In this document: positions 46,051 through 57,532 of the stretch, piece by piece | Layout of the letters: each line of letters starts with the position of its first letter | How positions within the stretch are numbered: the stretch's first letter is position 1 | Origin: Toxorhynchites rutilus septentrionalis | Lineage: Eukaryota > Arthropoda > Insecta > Diptera > Culicidae | Reading direction: 5' to 3' | Assembly (NCBI RefSeq): GCF_029784135.1 | Contig: NC_073746.1 | Location: 150,261,556 to 150,325,555, forward strand | Length of the DNA: 64,000 nucleotides | Notes under the pieces: model-generated | Told to the model about the DNA's origin: nothing | What the model saw: only the letters and a program-made list of their open reading frames with translations | Databases searched by the model: none | Made by a program: the position numbers and the translations under genes

Positions 46051-46310
46051 TCAATTCCTTTTAGACAACAAATTTTCTGAAACTGTGATTTCCTTTGGGA
46101 GTAAGTTCACCTTTAGGGTAAGAAATTCATCATCCAGATCTTGTACATTCCCATCGTAGAACCCTGGAAATGGCTCTAACACAACGAATTTAGTCCTTAT
46201 GAAACTGATCAATTATTGCATTATGAATCCTTTTATGATCAGCAGCACCAAGCGATAATGCGGCGTAAAAGTCCTCATGTACCTTAATGTTGCTTTCTTC
46301 AAATGTAAGA
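46051..46310 (-). pseudogene. Unrecognised coding-like relic with one frameshift
   Basis: Minus-strand frame one reads KFLTFEESNIKVHEDFYAAL then DHKRIHNAIIDQFHK (about 46310-46193). The next frame continues TKFVVLEPFPGFYDGNVQDL then EFLTLKVNLLPKEITVSENL to a TGA at 46051. Both are protein-like, and joining them needs one base change near 46195. The family is not recognised; a transposon protein is the most likely source. Upstream, 46325-46440 is a repetitive stretch of atctgtac motifs, not coding. Confidence 0.35.
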
Positions 46311-46324
46311 AATTTCACACGCGG

Positions 46325-46445
46325 AAAAAATCTGTACCAATCTGTACTTCTTGGCGAAAATCTGTACTCTGTACCGTACAGAATCTGTACCAAACATAAG
46401 CAAAAAAACTGTACCTTTCCAGATAAATCTGTACGTGTGGGAACA
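46325..46445. repeat. TCTGTAC-rich short repeat
   Basis: Seven copies or so of tctgtac or its variants, including the palindromic ctgtaccgtacag, within 120 bp. The flanking phrase (cacacg.acagatttatctgg on the opposite strand) recurs near 41915. It is probably a small interspersed element. Ends were not resolved. Confidence 0.5.
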
Positions 46446-47084
46446 CTGGTTGTGTCCAATATACGACCGCATTGCTGACGTAGGACTATAACATTCTTGT
46501 CAGCGAGAATAATCATTATAGTAGTTTAAGTATGAACCCTCTGCTACAAATATTTGGTAACGCTGACAAGGATCGATGGGGACTGTTGATTGCTCGCTGT
46601 CCAGAGTAAACAAAAAAAATCAGAACAGAATCGATAGTGAGATGGTGGCGATGGTGGCGACAGCAACCGTTGCGGAACAAGGTTTCAGCTTCAGTTTTCC
46701 ACCGAAGAAGCTCACAGTCCTCACCACATGAAAATACTTTTTTTCACATGCACTGCACATTGTCGTCACTTTTAATCTGGAAACAATGCTTAAATTCTCG
46801 AAAATTAAATGAGCGATCTGAAGTAGTCACCAAAAGTTCGAACACATTCTTGAATTCACACAAGCTTATTCATTGCAAAAATTTATGGAAATCAATTCGC
46901 TTTTTATTATTTCGCATATTACTTTAGAATGCATCAAAACACTTGAAATAACTCTTTTGTAAAAAAGTTTTGGTTTCGACCCTGATGAATGGTTCTATAT
47001 AATCAGTCGAAGGTAGATTGATGATTCACTCGCGGAAGCTGATGTGCTCAAATTTGTTTCCCATAACAATGCAGCAATATAATA

Positions 47085-47728
47085 CCGTTCTGAATCATAT
47101 TTCGGACAACATCATATTTCGGACACTTTGTTCTAATATCTTGAAATGCTTAATGCACTGATGATATAACTATCAAATTAATATCACAATTACTTCTTTA
47201 GAGTAATCCCTTGGTTTCACTATCATTTCACATGAGAACTACATTTGAATTATAAAATAATCGGCAGAAATCTTACAACAGTACTCATTATCGGTATTGA
47301 CATTAACAGTATTGACGTTTCCTTAGCGTGAGCACGTAGAATTTACCCGTTCATAAATATTTAAATTTCTCCCGTATTTCATCAGTTCTCATCATCGTTA
47401 ACAGTTTACTGTGATTGCTTGGTAAGTGTTTCGCAGTTGACTATAAAATATAATCAAGTGTAATGTAATTTTCGTCCAAAAAATTACAAAATAAAGTGTC
47501 CGAAATTTGATTTAGTGTCCGAAGTTCGATTCTTATTCGCTTCATTTGAAAAGCATTTTATTCGATGATTTTTTTTACGTTTTCAATCAAATAGGTACCA
47601 AAGTAGAAAGCTTAAAAGCATATTGAACTAATTTATTAAAAATATCAACCAAATAATACCTATGCATAAAGTTTAGAATCTGTTTTCTGCATCAGGCATA
47701 TGAGCGTCCGAAATTTGATCCAGAACGG
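47085..47728. mobile_element. 644-bp MITE (CCGTTCTGRATCA ends) with TA duplication
   Basis: Left end CCGTTCTGAATCATATTTCG and right end CGAAATTTGATCCAGAACGG are inverted, flanked by TA at 47083-47084 and 47729-47730. The subterminal motif tccgaaatttgat repeats at about 47505 and 47705 and in inverted form at about 47095. No coding sequence. Confidence 0.83.
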
Positions 47729-48163
47729 TATTTTCATAGTGAACGCTATCGCAGAATGACACATTCGATCAAAGGCCACTATATATGCGCTTCCTCAGCA
47801 CAATCATTGCATATTCCTTAACCTCTTCAATCTACTTTTGGTAACGCATAGAAACAACAGTGTTTGGTACACACACAAGCAGAGGCACTCTCGCCAGGCT
47901 GCATGATAACCGATCCGATGCTCCCGTCGAACGAAATTGCACCGATGTTTGCTTTTCTTCCATAATCTCTCAACATCAGGAAAGAATGTTGTCTCTCCGG
48001 TCATTGATTTGCGACGGTTATTTGAAATCACGAATGGGTTATTTATACTTAGTTGAAAACAGGTGGAGCTTACATTGCAATATTTCCACACTCTCCACAT
48101 TGCCCGTAGAACGAACGTTGCATTTGTTTCGCAGTGATATATTAGTATTGTAACTCACTAATG

Positions 48164-48445
48164 CATGCACCCGTGGCCGAGTGGTTAGCGTCTCACATTA
48201 TCATGCCGGGTGTTCGGGTTCGATTCCCGTTCTGGCCGGGGGATTTTTCGTCAAAGAAATTTCCTTCGACTTGCACTGTGGTCACACGTATTCTAGAGCT
48301 TGCCCCTCGGAATACATTCAAGGTGTGTTATTTGGCTAAAAAAATCTCAACTAAGTATTAATAAATGGCGCTAATTAATGAATACGTTGAGACGGCAAAA
48401 GTTCCACAGGGAACGTTAACGCCATTCAAGAAAACTGATGCTGAT
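48164..48445 (+). mobile_element. tRNA-derived SINE
   Basis: The head is tRNA-like, with box A (tggccgagtggttagcg, about 48174-48190) and box B (ggttcgattcccg, about 48218-48230), the internal RNA polymerase III promoter. A non-tRNA body follows. A near-repeat of taatgcat (left, about 48159) and tgatgcat (right, about 48452) may be the target duplication. It is not a functional tRNA gene: the arms continue directly into body sequence and the family recurs as a fragment at 9300. It sits inside a PER copy. Confidence 0.75.
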
Positions 48446-49184
48446 GCATAAGTAGAACCTTATCGACAGCACGGGTGAATAAGCAATGCTTCTAATTTTC
48501 GTAAATTTAAACCGTTTATGGATTTGAGAATCATAATGTATAGTATATCAAACAAATCGTAGACAATTTCCGAGTCGTTTAGTGTACAGACCATTAAAAT
48601 TCATTCGTAGCGGAAGTGGTAATTAACGTTAACTTCATTTCATAAAATCGTGGCCAGTTTTCTGATATGGGACCCTTCCTGAAAGACGTAGTCCTACGTC
48701 ATAAATGAAATCTTAATTTATGGAGAACAGGCCAATACCATACGTTAAAATTCGTCATGAAATAATGTTCTGATTTTCCTGCTTTAACAAGAAACTTTAG
48801 TTTGTTTAATTATGTATCGACTAATTTTTTTTCAAAACCATATTTTATTTAAACAATAAATTTCCTAGATATGGTTCAATGGACATCTTGGAAAGAGGAA
48901 ATATTGCAATGTAGGCCATGCCTGTTTTTACTGAGTTTAAATAACCAGTTCACGATTGCAATCACAGTCTCAATCCTGCTAGCGAGCGAACAACATCTTT
49001 TCTTGATGTTGAGAGGGTTTACAGAAGTTTTGCATGATACATAGGAAGGATGAAAGACTGGAAGCCTGGAAGAAAAGGCGAATATCGGTGCAATTTTGTT
49101 CGATGGGACCACCGCACAGTAAGACCGTTCTGGAAAAAGACGGTTAAAAATGTTTTCTCGTCTTACCTTACATTTTAGAGCAGC

Positions 49185-49612
49185 ATTTGGACATTTTTCG
49201 ATGTTCGTTTTCGCAAGCTGCTTATCAAAGGGTCGGATGTCATAAGCAATCTTACAAAAACATCCTGATTGCTGGCCTCTCTGGAAGTTGAATTTCGAAG
49301 GTTTAGAATGTGTTTATACGCCTTTCTAGATATGTGTGATTTTTTTTCTTAATTTTAGCAGTGTTCCGCGGTACAAAAACATATATATTTATGAAATTTA
49401 GGTTTTTTTTTAGAATTTTGAGACTCAGTACTGGTTTAATTTATATCTAAATATGTTCGTATGTGTTTCTTGATATTTGTGAATTGAACCAGTACTAAGT
49501 CTGAAAATTCTAAAACAAATATCAAAATTTTATAAATATAAATATTTTTGTACCGCGTTCGACCTTTTGATAAGCAGCTTGTGGAAACGAACATCGAAAA
49601 AGGTCCAATTTG
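49185..49612. repeat. Large imperfect inverted repeat (foldback)
   Basis: The left arm 49185-49237 (ttcgatgttcgttttcgcaa, gctgcttatcaaagg) is mirrored at 49559-49612. A second pair lies inside: 49367-49400 (gcggtacaaaaacatatata) against 49524-49557. The remaining loop around 49420-49510 also pairs partly (gactcagtactggtt with aaccagtactaagtc). Confidence 0.78.
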
Positions 49613-49754
49613 TGTCACCAACTGCAATAAAACTACTGCAAAATAACTCAAATTTGAGCTCTGATAGTGAAATCGAATAAGAAATTGATTTATAAATTAA
49701 TATAAAACAAATAAACACTAATAGTAGATAAAGTATGAAGAAAACAGAGTAAAA

Positions 49755-50340
49755 TTGAGTGAAACACAAATTTCTGGATTACTCGAGAATTAATCAAGCA
49801 AACGAAACCAAATTTGGCATGTGAAGGTTTTAGGATGCAATAAATGATTCTATGTTATACCCTCCACCCCCCTCTCTAAGGGGAGGGGGGGAGGTGTGGG
49901 TTTTGGTCTGCCATAAAAATGAAACACAAATTTATAAATTACTACTTTTACTAAAAAGTGATGATGAAACACAAATTTCTGGATTACTCGAGAGTTAATC
50001 AAGCAAACGAAACCAAATTTGGTATGTGGAGGTTTTAGGATGCAATAAATATTTCTATGATGGTTAGATACTCCTGTCCTTAGCTGTCATTCAAATGAAA
50101 CACAAATTTCTGCATAACTCGAATACCAATCAAGCTCAATTTGGGATGTGAGGGTTTTTGGGTATGAGAAATGTTTCTATAATGGTATGACACTTCTCCC
50201 TCCTCTGGAATGGAGAGGGGGTCCCATAAAAATATTACACATATTTCAACCAAAAATATTCCAGCCAAATAGTTTTGTTTTGATGAGTTTTGTTAGAAAC
50301 ACTAGGAATTTTATAGTAAAAAGTAAATTCAACGGAGGGT
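49755..50340 (+). mobile_element. Helitron-like fragment, both ends missing
   Basis: Contains about four of the Helitron monomers (gaaacacaaatttctggatt, aatcaagcaaacgaaaccaa) and the downstream block gaaacactaggaattttata, then stops before the hairpin and CTRR terminus. Orientation matches the copy at 3655-4694. Confidence 0.72.
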
Positions 50341-50453
50341 TTAAATGAAACCGTCAAATTATCCAAATTAACATTCTGAAAAACTTTTCTGAAGACACCC
50401 AAGCTCTAAAATGTAAGGTAAGACGAGAAAAGATTTTTAACCGGCCCCACTGT

Positions 50454-53208
50454 GCACCGGGTCGACTTGAGTGGTATTTGGCGAGTGATCTCCTGTATTT
50501 TTGCATGACACGCACATCTTGCAACATAGAGATTTTTTAATGATTTTTGTAAGGCTTTAATTTCTCCGAAATTTCTTACAGTTACATCAAAGTAAGAATG
50601 TGCAACTAACAGAAACTAGTAGCTTCAAAATGCTGTATATTCTATCTCCAGGCTCTCATTCGACATGAGGTTACACCTTATAAAATTTAGTGAATTTTCC
50701 GAATATTACACTATAATAATTTTCCTTGCTGTTCATCGATTGTACTTTCCTCCAGGTCCAAGCGACTTTACACCACAAGCTGCAAGTTACTACTACGAGT
50801 TGTCCAACATTTTATATTAAGTATAGACAAGGAAACAAATGCCATATGGCGTAATTTGTTTTTTTTTTGAAAAATTCAGCATTACAGTGTCTTCGTAGCC
50901 AAAATGGTTGGGTAATCACTTAGGGGAGGGGTGGTAAAGACGGACACTCCAAGTAAACATTGATTGTTTTCGTGAATTTCCCAAAAATATATAGTTTATC
51001 TCTCTTTTTATAATAAAATTTGTCTTTGGGGCAGAAATTTTGAAAAACAATGTGTTCGGCATCTTTGAAAAATAAGATTGAGTCGGGAAAGACGGACACT
51101 TGGCGGGAAAATTGGACACTTGCGGTGGAAAAGTTAGATACTAACTGAAAATTCAAGTTTATATACTCGATGAGTTTTGGAGGTCTTCAAATAGCCCTTA
51201 AAAATGATCAAACAAAAGGCTAGACTAAAGTCACAAAGACAAATTCGAATTACGTTTTGAAAACCGCTCTTCTGATTCATCTAGTTGCACTTGAAAACGT
51301 GTTTAGTGGGCATCTGTTAGAAAAAGATCAAATTGTATTCAAAAGACAATGTTTGTCTTTCCCTTCGGTGAAGTGCCCGTCTCACCCGGAGTAAAAAATG
51401 AGAAAACTTCACCGTTGATTCGATAAACTGGAAAAGAAGTGATGGTAAAACAGTAACGAAAAATATCCCAAAAAATTACGCGATGACAATGAGAACCTTA
51501 TTTTCTGAGGACGAAAATTTACAGCTGCTCTTTGTGGATTAATTTTTTGTTTTTATTTATAATTTCAACAGAAAGCTAACTAAGTGTACACAGTAAGTGT
51601 CAAAGGTATTGATACACTGTATTGCAAGTTTTTACAACATAAAAATTTAAAATAAAAATATAATTTATCAATCATACATAGGTGTCCGAATTTGTTCGAA
51701 TTTTTCGAACGATCGTGATTTCAAAACCCAGGGCCCTGAAATCACCTAATCAAAACCAAAGAAAATGGTCTAACATCGAAAATGCGATAGTAAATAGGTA
51801 TTTGTAATGGACTGGACTTTTGATTCTTTGAAAACTTGATCAATCGGTACTTTAAAAATACCGTTTATTTTTTCATGCGTTGATTGATTATGAAGTTTCT
51901 TCATAGCCAAAACCACTTAAATATCATCATCTTAAGCCAGACGTACAAAATTCTAATAACGCCATGTGTTGGAAAACAGCAAGAACCTATTCAAGGTCCC
52001 AATATAAGCCATTGAAAACATGACACGCAAAGATAAAACACAATCAACCAACCGTTTTCGGTTCGACGCCCTGCGAACTGATAAAATCTTCCGAAATAAT
52101 AATTTTATGACAGATCAATTTCATCCAGCAACTGTATACCAGTAAAAAAAGGAAGCTGCAGTTCAAGCTTTGTTGTTTGCAGGTCGCTGCTTCCGAGTTT
52201 AATTAATCCTGATCGTTAGCTGGGGCTTCTTTCTGGGAACGCCACCTGAAATCTACCGGACGGCGGTAAATAAGTGATTAAACATCATGTCTTATCATAA
52301 AGGCTCGTTTGTCTCAGATCCGCAGATACGACTAAGGTCTCGCTTACAGAAGCTCTATCGTTCCATCCAACGATAGCCGAATTAGGAGGGCGGCAACCAC
52401 ATCAACAAGCCGAAATAAACGAGATCCAGAGCGAATTGATAATTGATGAGTTTTTTTTCTGGTTTTAATACAATTCGTATGGTTTTTCGATTTTATTTGT
52501 AATACGATCTCGCTGAGAGTATTTTCCTTCGTGTGACTTATTTACATCATGTATCGTATCTGAGTACAACATTATGCATCATTAGCTGTAGCTTACAGCA
52601 GTGGAACGCACATTTTCCCAACTAAGTTGTAACATGCTCTCGCACAAAACACGCAATGTACCATATGCAAATTATTTTGGACCGATGCCCAACGCGTGAC
52701 TGCTCCCGGAGAAAGAGATAAAAATCAATCTGAATAGCTTCAACGATTCCCGGTCTGGTAAACAGCTAGACACTACAAGTCGCGATTCCCCAGATAAGCC
52801 ATCCATTATGCGTCTGATTGAATAAAATTGATGCCTTTTCGCTACCGCAATCTCAAATAGCCCGCGGAATCAAACAAAACCTCTCACCCGTGTGTTTGAA
52901 TATGCGACTGGATTATTTATAAATATTTTCTTTTCTCGCACGCAATCAATCGGTCGCCTATTTGCGATGGAACACTCGCTGCGAGTCACCCAGATATAGG
53001 CGTTTTCTTCACCGCACATCCTGATCAACCCATTCCAAGACTCTATTTGCTCAGTGAGTTGCTGTCGTGTGGTCTCGATCCGCCTTTCGAGCGATTTTCT
53101 GAAAAAGTACTCAACAGTGCTACGAAGTAGCCCTTTTGTTATCGGCGTGAACTTGATGATTTCTTAACGCGATTTATCAACAGCTTGAATATGCAACTAC
53201 TTTTGTGG
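50454..53208. other. No gene recognised
   Basis: AT-rich with a few short repeats, such as a taaagacggacact block at 50936-50949 echoed near 51091. From about 52000 the sequence is less repetitive. No supportable reading frame or splice structure was seen. Confidence 0.45.
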
Positions 53209-53229
53209 GTAGCAGCAGCAGCAGCAGCA
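53209..53229. repeat. CAG trinucleotide microsatellite
   Basis: Seven CAG-like units in low-repeat DNA. Without an open frame around it, it is not a polyglutamine tract. Confidence 0.85.
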
Positions 53230-55458
53230 TTGTCATCCCTGGTCGGGAGGTGTGTTTACCGAGATGATATTTGTATTCCATCTGTTGTTCCACCTGAATA
53301 GATGGTGTATCACAATGCTTGCGTAGCATAATCCCGCGAAGGGTTTCTTTTTTTTTAATTCAACGCCCCTTTCCATGGTTTGTGGCGATCGGTGGGATCT
53401 TCCTGGGATCCGTGTTCATCGGTTCCATTCATACGACTGTGCATTTATTTGGAACCACAAGGCGGGAAGATGAGCATGAGTGTTATTTCTGGAAGTGATT
53501 ATTGATTTGAATAATATCAGTCATGATCATGTAGGGCTATTGAATAGCTGGGGAAAAAGATTAACCTGGCGTTAGTGTTGATAGAGTGATATAGTGAATA
53601 TTGGTTTTGGCAGGTGGTTATTAAGCTCAATTACGATTCCTTTTACACACCGTATATTTTGTGACTATTTATTTAGAAAACAAATTGAGTGATATTGTTA
53701 TTCCAGGAAAAAGTCAACAGGTATTCCATCACGTTGCATCGCTGGATAGGATTTCAGATGCAGTTATGGTTTTCATCCTCTAAGCTGAAATTCTCAAATT
53801 TGAATTTCTGTAACCTACCAGAGCTCTCTAAAGATTTGTTTTGTCGACGCCTAATGAAGTTTTAGTGAATATACTAAGAAGTTATTTCACTGTTATTGGA
53901 GAAACGGTCAGGATTAGATGTTTTAAGTATTTGGAGAACATCAATAAATTGATTTCATGGAAGTCTTACCATTTTAGAACTGCCTTTGGGAGCGCTAATT
54001 GAAAAGAGACTTACAAACTTACTTTACAATCTTACAAAGTGTAATTCAGAATGATTGTAGATGATTTACTGAAGCCTTTTAAAAACAATTTTTTAATACT
54101 TTCGCTGAAAAATCATAATTATCATCTTTTATCGGCCAAAAAACATATTACTCTATTACATAGAATGTTAATTTTTTACGTGAAGGTTAATTTTAATTCA
54201 TAATTTTTACTTCAAAACTGTCTTTATTCTTTAAATCCTTCATCATTCTAATTTCAGGCGCTTCAACTATTTTGAATACTTCAGAATGTTTACGAATTCT
54301 GCTTCATAATGGCCAATACTTCCCAAGTGTTTTCAGCTCTGATGCATTTGGCGGGGTTCACCTCTTTCGAGATCATAGTTTTAGAGGCGAATGAACTTCC
54401 AAGTTTAAAGCCTCTTAAAAACAAAGAAAGAAAGAAAAGAGATCATATGTTTGGTGTGAAGTGCTTCTGCATTTTTGCACTATATCAATTCTGTATTTGT
54501 ATAAATATTGTGCACGCCCTGGCTAACCTCAATTTATATTTGCACCGACGGGCAGAGATAAAGCAGTAGAGAAATATTAATCCCTTCGCGTACAACATCG
54601 AGTCTCACTCGTGGTGTACTCGCATAACATAGGGCGCTATTGTCACAAAAAAACATACATCGAATGTATTTTTCAGTTTACAGTGCTATTTTGCGTGTCA
54701 AAAATTGTGATTTCATTATTTTTCAAACAATTGTTCGAAAAATGTCGGAATAAACGGGATTAATATGGTATGTCACGTTTCTCAACAAAAACTATATAAA
54801 CCGAGTCATTGTTCACTAACTATTCATAAAGGGTCACTTGACCCGCTGTGGTAGGAATAGGTATACATGAATTATCGGTAGTTTAGTGTTAAATAATAAA
54901 TACACTAAGGGGTTAAATAGGACGTACTGCTACTGTGAATTTAAGAGTGTGTTGTTTTGAATAATATATACTTCCTCAGACTCCAGACTTTCTCAGTTCA
55001 TTCGTCTCTAGCTTTAAAAAAAGTCCATTCAAAAACTACAAATTCGGTATCGAAGAGAACCATTTGGAAAGCCTCACTGCAGCTGTAAACTGGTCGCCGG
55101 ATGACTGTTGAATCATGAATGACTTACTGGTGCCTTTTTTCCGATCGGTCAATTAATTTTCGTGAGTTCGGGCATTGGTTCCGGATTGAAAGTGGCGTCA
55201 AAGTGCGTCGCATTTAAGCCGGATGGGAAAATTATATTTTTTCAGCGGTGAGAGTTGTGTTCTTTGGTGGGAAACTGGAGGTGAAAATTTATTCCGCAGC
55301 TTATAGGTATTTTGGTTTGGACATTTAGCTATTATTGAAAATGTGAGTTTAATTAAAAACAGAGAACTTTTTTCGAGTGCGCATTTACATTCTGTCAAAT
55401 ATAAACCGAGAATTTGTAATTTTTTAAATCTTCACGCTGAACCTTTTTCATTTCTTTT
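53230..55458. other. No gene recognised; short interspersed motifs
   Basis: Includes agaggcgaatgaactt (54384) and agttcattcgtctcta (54995), the two orientations of a short motif that also occurs near 41760 and 62865. Otherwise AT-rich DNA without coding signal. Confidence 0.45.
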
Positions 55459-55472
55459 AAGTTGGTACTACT
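55459..55472. repeat. Left target-site duplication of the SINE
   Basis: aagttggtactact, identical to 55957-55970. Confidence 0.9.
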
Positions 55473-55956
55473 TTTTTTATATCCCATTTATTTATTTAAG
55501 GCTTATTAGCATTTTAGCTGTAACAGAGCCGAATTTTAATCGTGTACATGTCACATGGTTATCATATCTATAATTAGCACATTACACAGTTGCCATTCGC
55601 CAGTATTCCTTCTATACCATTACATATGGTACATTCACACAGTAGCCATTTAGGCGTAAGGGTATTCTTTCTGTTCTTCCATTATCCAGTTGGACCACCG
55701 GACAGCGGAGACAGTTGTTTGATCATTGTTGAGTTATTTATAGAACAGTAGCCCGATGTGTCTGGCAGAGCAGAGCAGTTGTATGGATGAATCGATCTTA
55801 TTTCGACCGTGGATCGATCTCCATCGCTGATGATTGTTGCGTGGACGTAGCTATTCTGTAACAACACAAAGATGGTCAATGAGGGCCCTGAGTTTTGAAC
55901 TCACGATCGATCGCTTACTAAGCGAACGCGCAACCAATGTGGCTACGGAGACCCCC
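55473..55956 (-). mobile_element. Complete Feilai-like tRNA-derived SINE with 14-bp target duplication
   Basis: The minus strand begins ggggtctccgtagccacatt, with box A-like and box B-like (gagttcaaaactc) promoter motifs, and runs through a unique body to an aaataaataa-type tail. It is flanked by a perfect 14-base direct repeat, aagttggtactact, at 55459-55472 and 55957-55970, produced by target-primed insertion. The 3' end shares sequence with the fragment at 29806-29872. The name Feilai-like is from memory of the Aedes SINE; the structure itself is certain. The 65-codon minus frame inside it is not a gene. Confidence 0.85.
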
Positions 55957-55970
55957 AAGTTGGTACTACT
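55957..55970. repeat. Right target-site duplication of the SINE
   Basis: aagttggtactact, identical to 55459-55472. The perfect match implies a fairly recent insertion. Confidence 0.9.
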
Positions 55971-56107
55971 GTCAGTGGTCTTAATGTCAATTTTGAGAAC
56001 AAGTTAAAAACAAGTTGACTTTTTTTTACTCGGTGATTTTTGATATGGATAATTCTATTGGTTAAAGGTATTGTATGAACATTTTTTGTTGCAAAAAAAA
56101 TTGTAAT

Positions 56108-57113
56108 GGGTTGTATCTAGGACACGACCGCAGTTTTTGACGTAGAACTACGGAATTATATTATTCAATTCACTTGTTTATCACTACGGATATTATTTTT
56201 TAATGCATTGAAATTTTTGTAATAACTTTTCAGCTATTAATTTTTTTTTACATCAGTAGACTCGGAAGAGTCGAGTAGAGTCGAACGTTATCAGCAGTTC
56301 TCGTTTATTTGGTTCAACTCTGATCAGACTTTCTCCTTCCTACTCAGATATCGATCACAAACTATGAAGCCTTTTGCCCCTATATAAGACTTCAAATGTG
56401 ATCGAACCCCACAACACGCAACAGCAAGGTTACCCTGCTGGAATTTCATACTTCATACTTCCATGAAATATTCGTTTATCGAACTAAATGCAGTGTATAT
56501 CTATATTTCAAAATTTTGGATACTCTTCCATATCCGCACTAGCACAAAACATTCTCGTATGCTGCTTTTCATTGTCGTAGCACACCTCGATACAGAGGGC
56601 TTCCTCCCCTTGTATCGAGCTGTGTGTATGTGTATGAAATCAGCATTAGGCATGAATGATATCCGCTCGTTGTGTTATGCTAGCTCGCTCGCATCTGTGT
56701 TTTCATTTTATTCTATTTTTGGTTTCCGCCTCTAACCCTGAGAAGGGCCCTTGTGGAAAGAAATTCTATTCCTGGCTTATTTAAACAAAACATGTTGAAA
56801 ACGGGCAGAAACGAATGTATCAGTTGCTCGTTATTGACAGCTCTGTTCGGGAATGCACACAAATCGGCAGAACAAATGTATGGGAAAATGAGCATGCTTC
56901 CAGTTTTCAATAATTATAACTGTTTAGGTATAAGTGGATTGTACTGTATAGTATATCAAACAAATTTTAGAGAATTTTCGATTCCATTGGTGTGCAAGTA
57001 TCAGAATTTGTTTGCTGTGAAAATAGTTATTAACGTTAACTTTATTTCACAAAAACGTGACCTGTTTTCTGATTTGGTACCCTTCCTGAAAGACGTAGTT
57101 CTACGTCAAAAAA
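56108..57113 (-). repeat. PER-family copy (reverse), 1.0 kb
   Basis: Starts ggttgtatctaggacacgac + cgcagtttttgacgtagaac and ends gaaagacgtagttctacgtc + aaa. The right third matches 37611-37897 (gctcgttattgacagctctg, gaacaaatgtatgggaaaat, cgtgacctgttttctgattt). Its left interior is different and includes a TATATAAG at 56381-56388. Confidence 0.73.
56381..56388 (+). promoter_or_regulatory. Candidate TATA box inside a PER copy
   Basis: TATATAAG preceded by a GC-richer gcccc run. No transcription start element or coding frame downstream could be confirmed, so this is a sequence match only. Confidence 0.22.
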
Positions 57114-57120
57114 ATTCTTG

Positions 57121-57530
57121 AGCCGAAACGTTGGAACGTTTCGTTGAAAAGATTTGCCACGTGAAGGATGACCATCAACCTCTTCAACTGATGAATAAAA
57201 GAATGGTTCTCGGAAATAATCATTTAAGTTTGAGAGAGAGAGCCCATGAATTAAATATCTCTCACGAGACCGTTTGTCATATTTTGGTTGATGTTTCGGG
57301 CATGTGAAAAATCGCAGAACAACTAGTGCCATAAGAGCTCAATTTTTATGGCTGAAGACACACCTGCACGAAATTACCGCTTCGTGGGATCCGTTTTCAC
57401 AGCTTTGCATAAAAACGAATTCTCTGCGTCAACTGAAGGCAATTTTTGAATACAAAAAGTGCTTCAATGACTGGATTGTTCGTTGAAAAAAGTGTATTGC
57501 TTCAGAAGGGGGCTATTTTGAAGGCGATAA
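57121..57530 (+). pseudogene. Relic of a second mariner-like transposase, internally deleted
   Basis: An N-terminal helix-turn-helix segment reads LRERAHELNISHETVCHILV (about 57229-57291). After jumps between frames, the C-terminal segment reads LRQLKAIFEYKKCFNDWIV (about 57420-57480), then a frame-shifted match to GGYFEGDN at about 57510-57530. This is the order of mariner transposases ending in ...KCFxDWIxRWxKCI...YFEGDN, with the catalytic centre deleted. A MITE interrupts it immediately after this point. It is a different lineage from the two mariner copies at 27.4 and 39.9 kb. Confidence 0.65.
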
Positions 57531-57532
57531 TA

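Larger units (their letters stand above)
46449..48703 (-). repeat. PER-family copy (reverse), 2.25 kb, hosting a MITE and a SINE
   Basis: Starts gttgtgtccaatatacgacc + gcattgctgacgtaggacta and ends gaaagacgtagtcctacgtc + ata. The length is inflated by a MITE (47085-47728) and a SINE (about 48164-48445). The family sequence on either side of the SINE matches 33470-33600 of another copy across the junction. A TATATAT at 47780-47786 precedes tcctcagcac by about 12 bases and could be promoter-like. Confidence 0.7.
49126..50453. mobile_element. Element with 40-bp terminal inverted repeats, containing a foldback and Helitron fragment
   Basis: 49141-49180 and 50404-50443 are inverted copies with a single mismatch over 40 bases (CGGTTAAAAATSTTTTCTCG then TCTTACCTTACATTTTAGAG). 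Outward, both sides continue with a GCACAGT-RRG-RCC block, interrupted on the left by about 15 bases. A terminus of the CACAGTGGGGCC type would fit hAT or a related superfamily, but no target duplication could be confirmed. The interior holds the foldback 49185-49612 and a Helitron fragment at 49755-50340. Confidence 0.6.

Noticed and set aside
48164..48260. Apparent tRNA gene with boxes A and B
   Set aside because: The tRNA-like head runs straight into a SINE body that also occurs at 9300, and the acceptor stem does not close cleanly. It is a SINE, not a tRNA gene.
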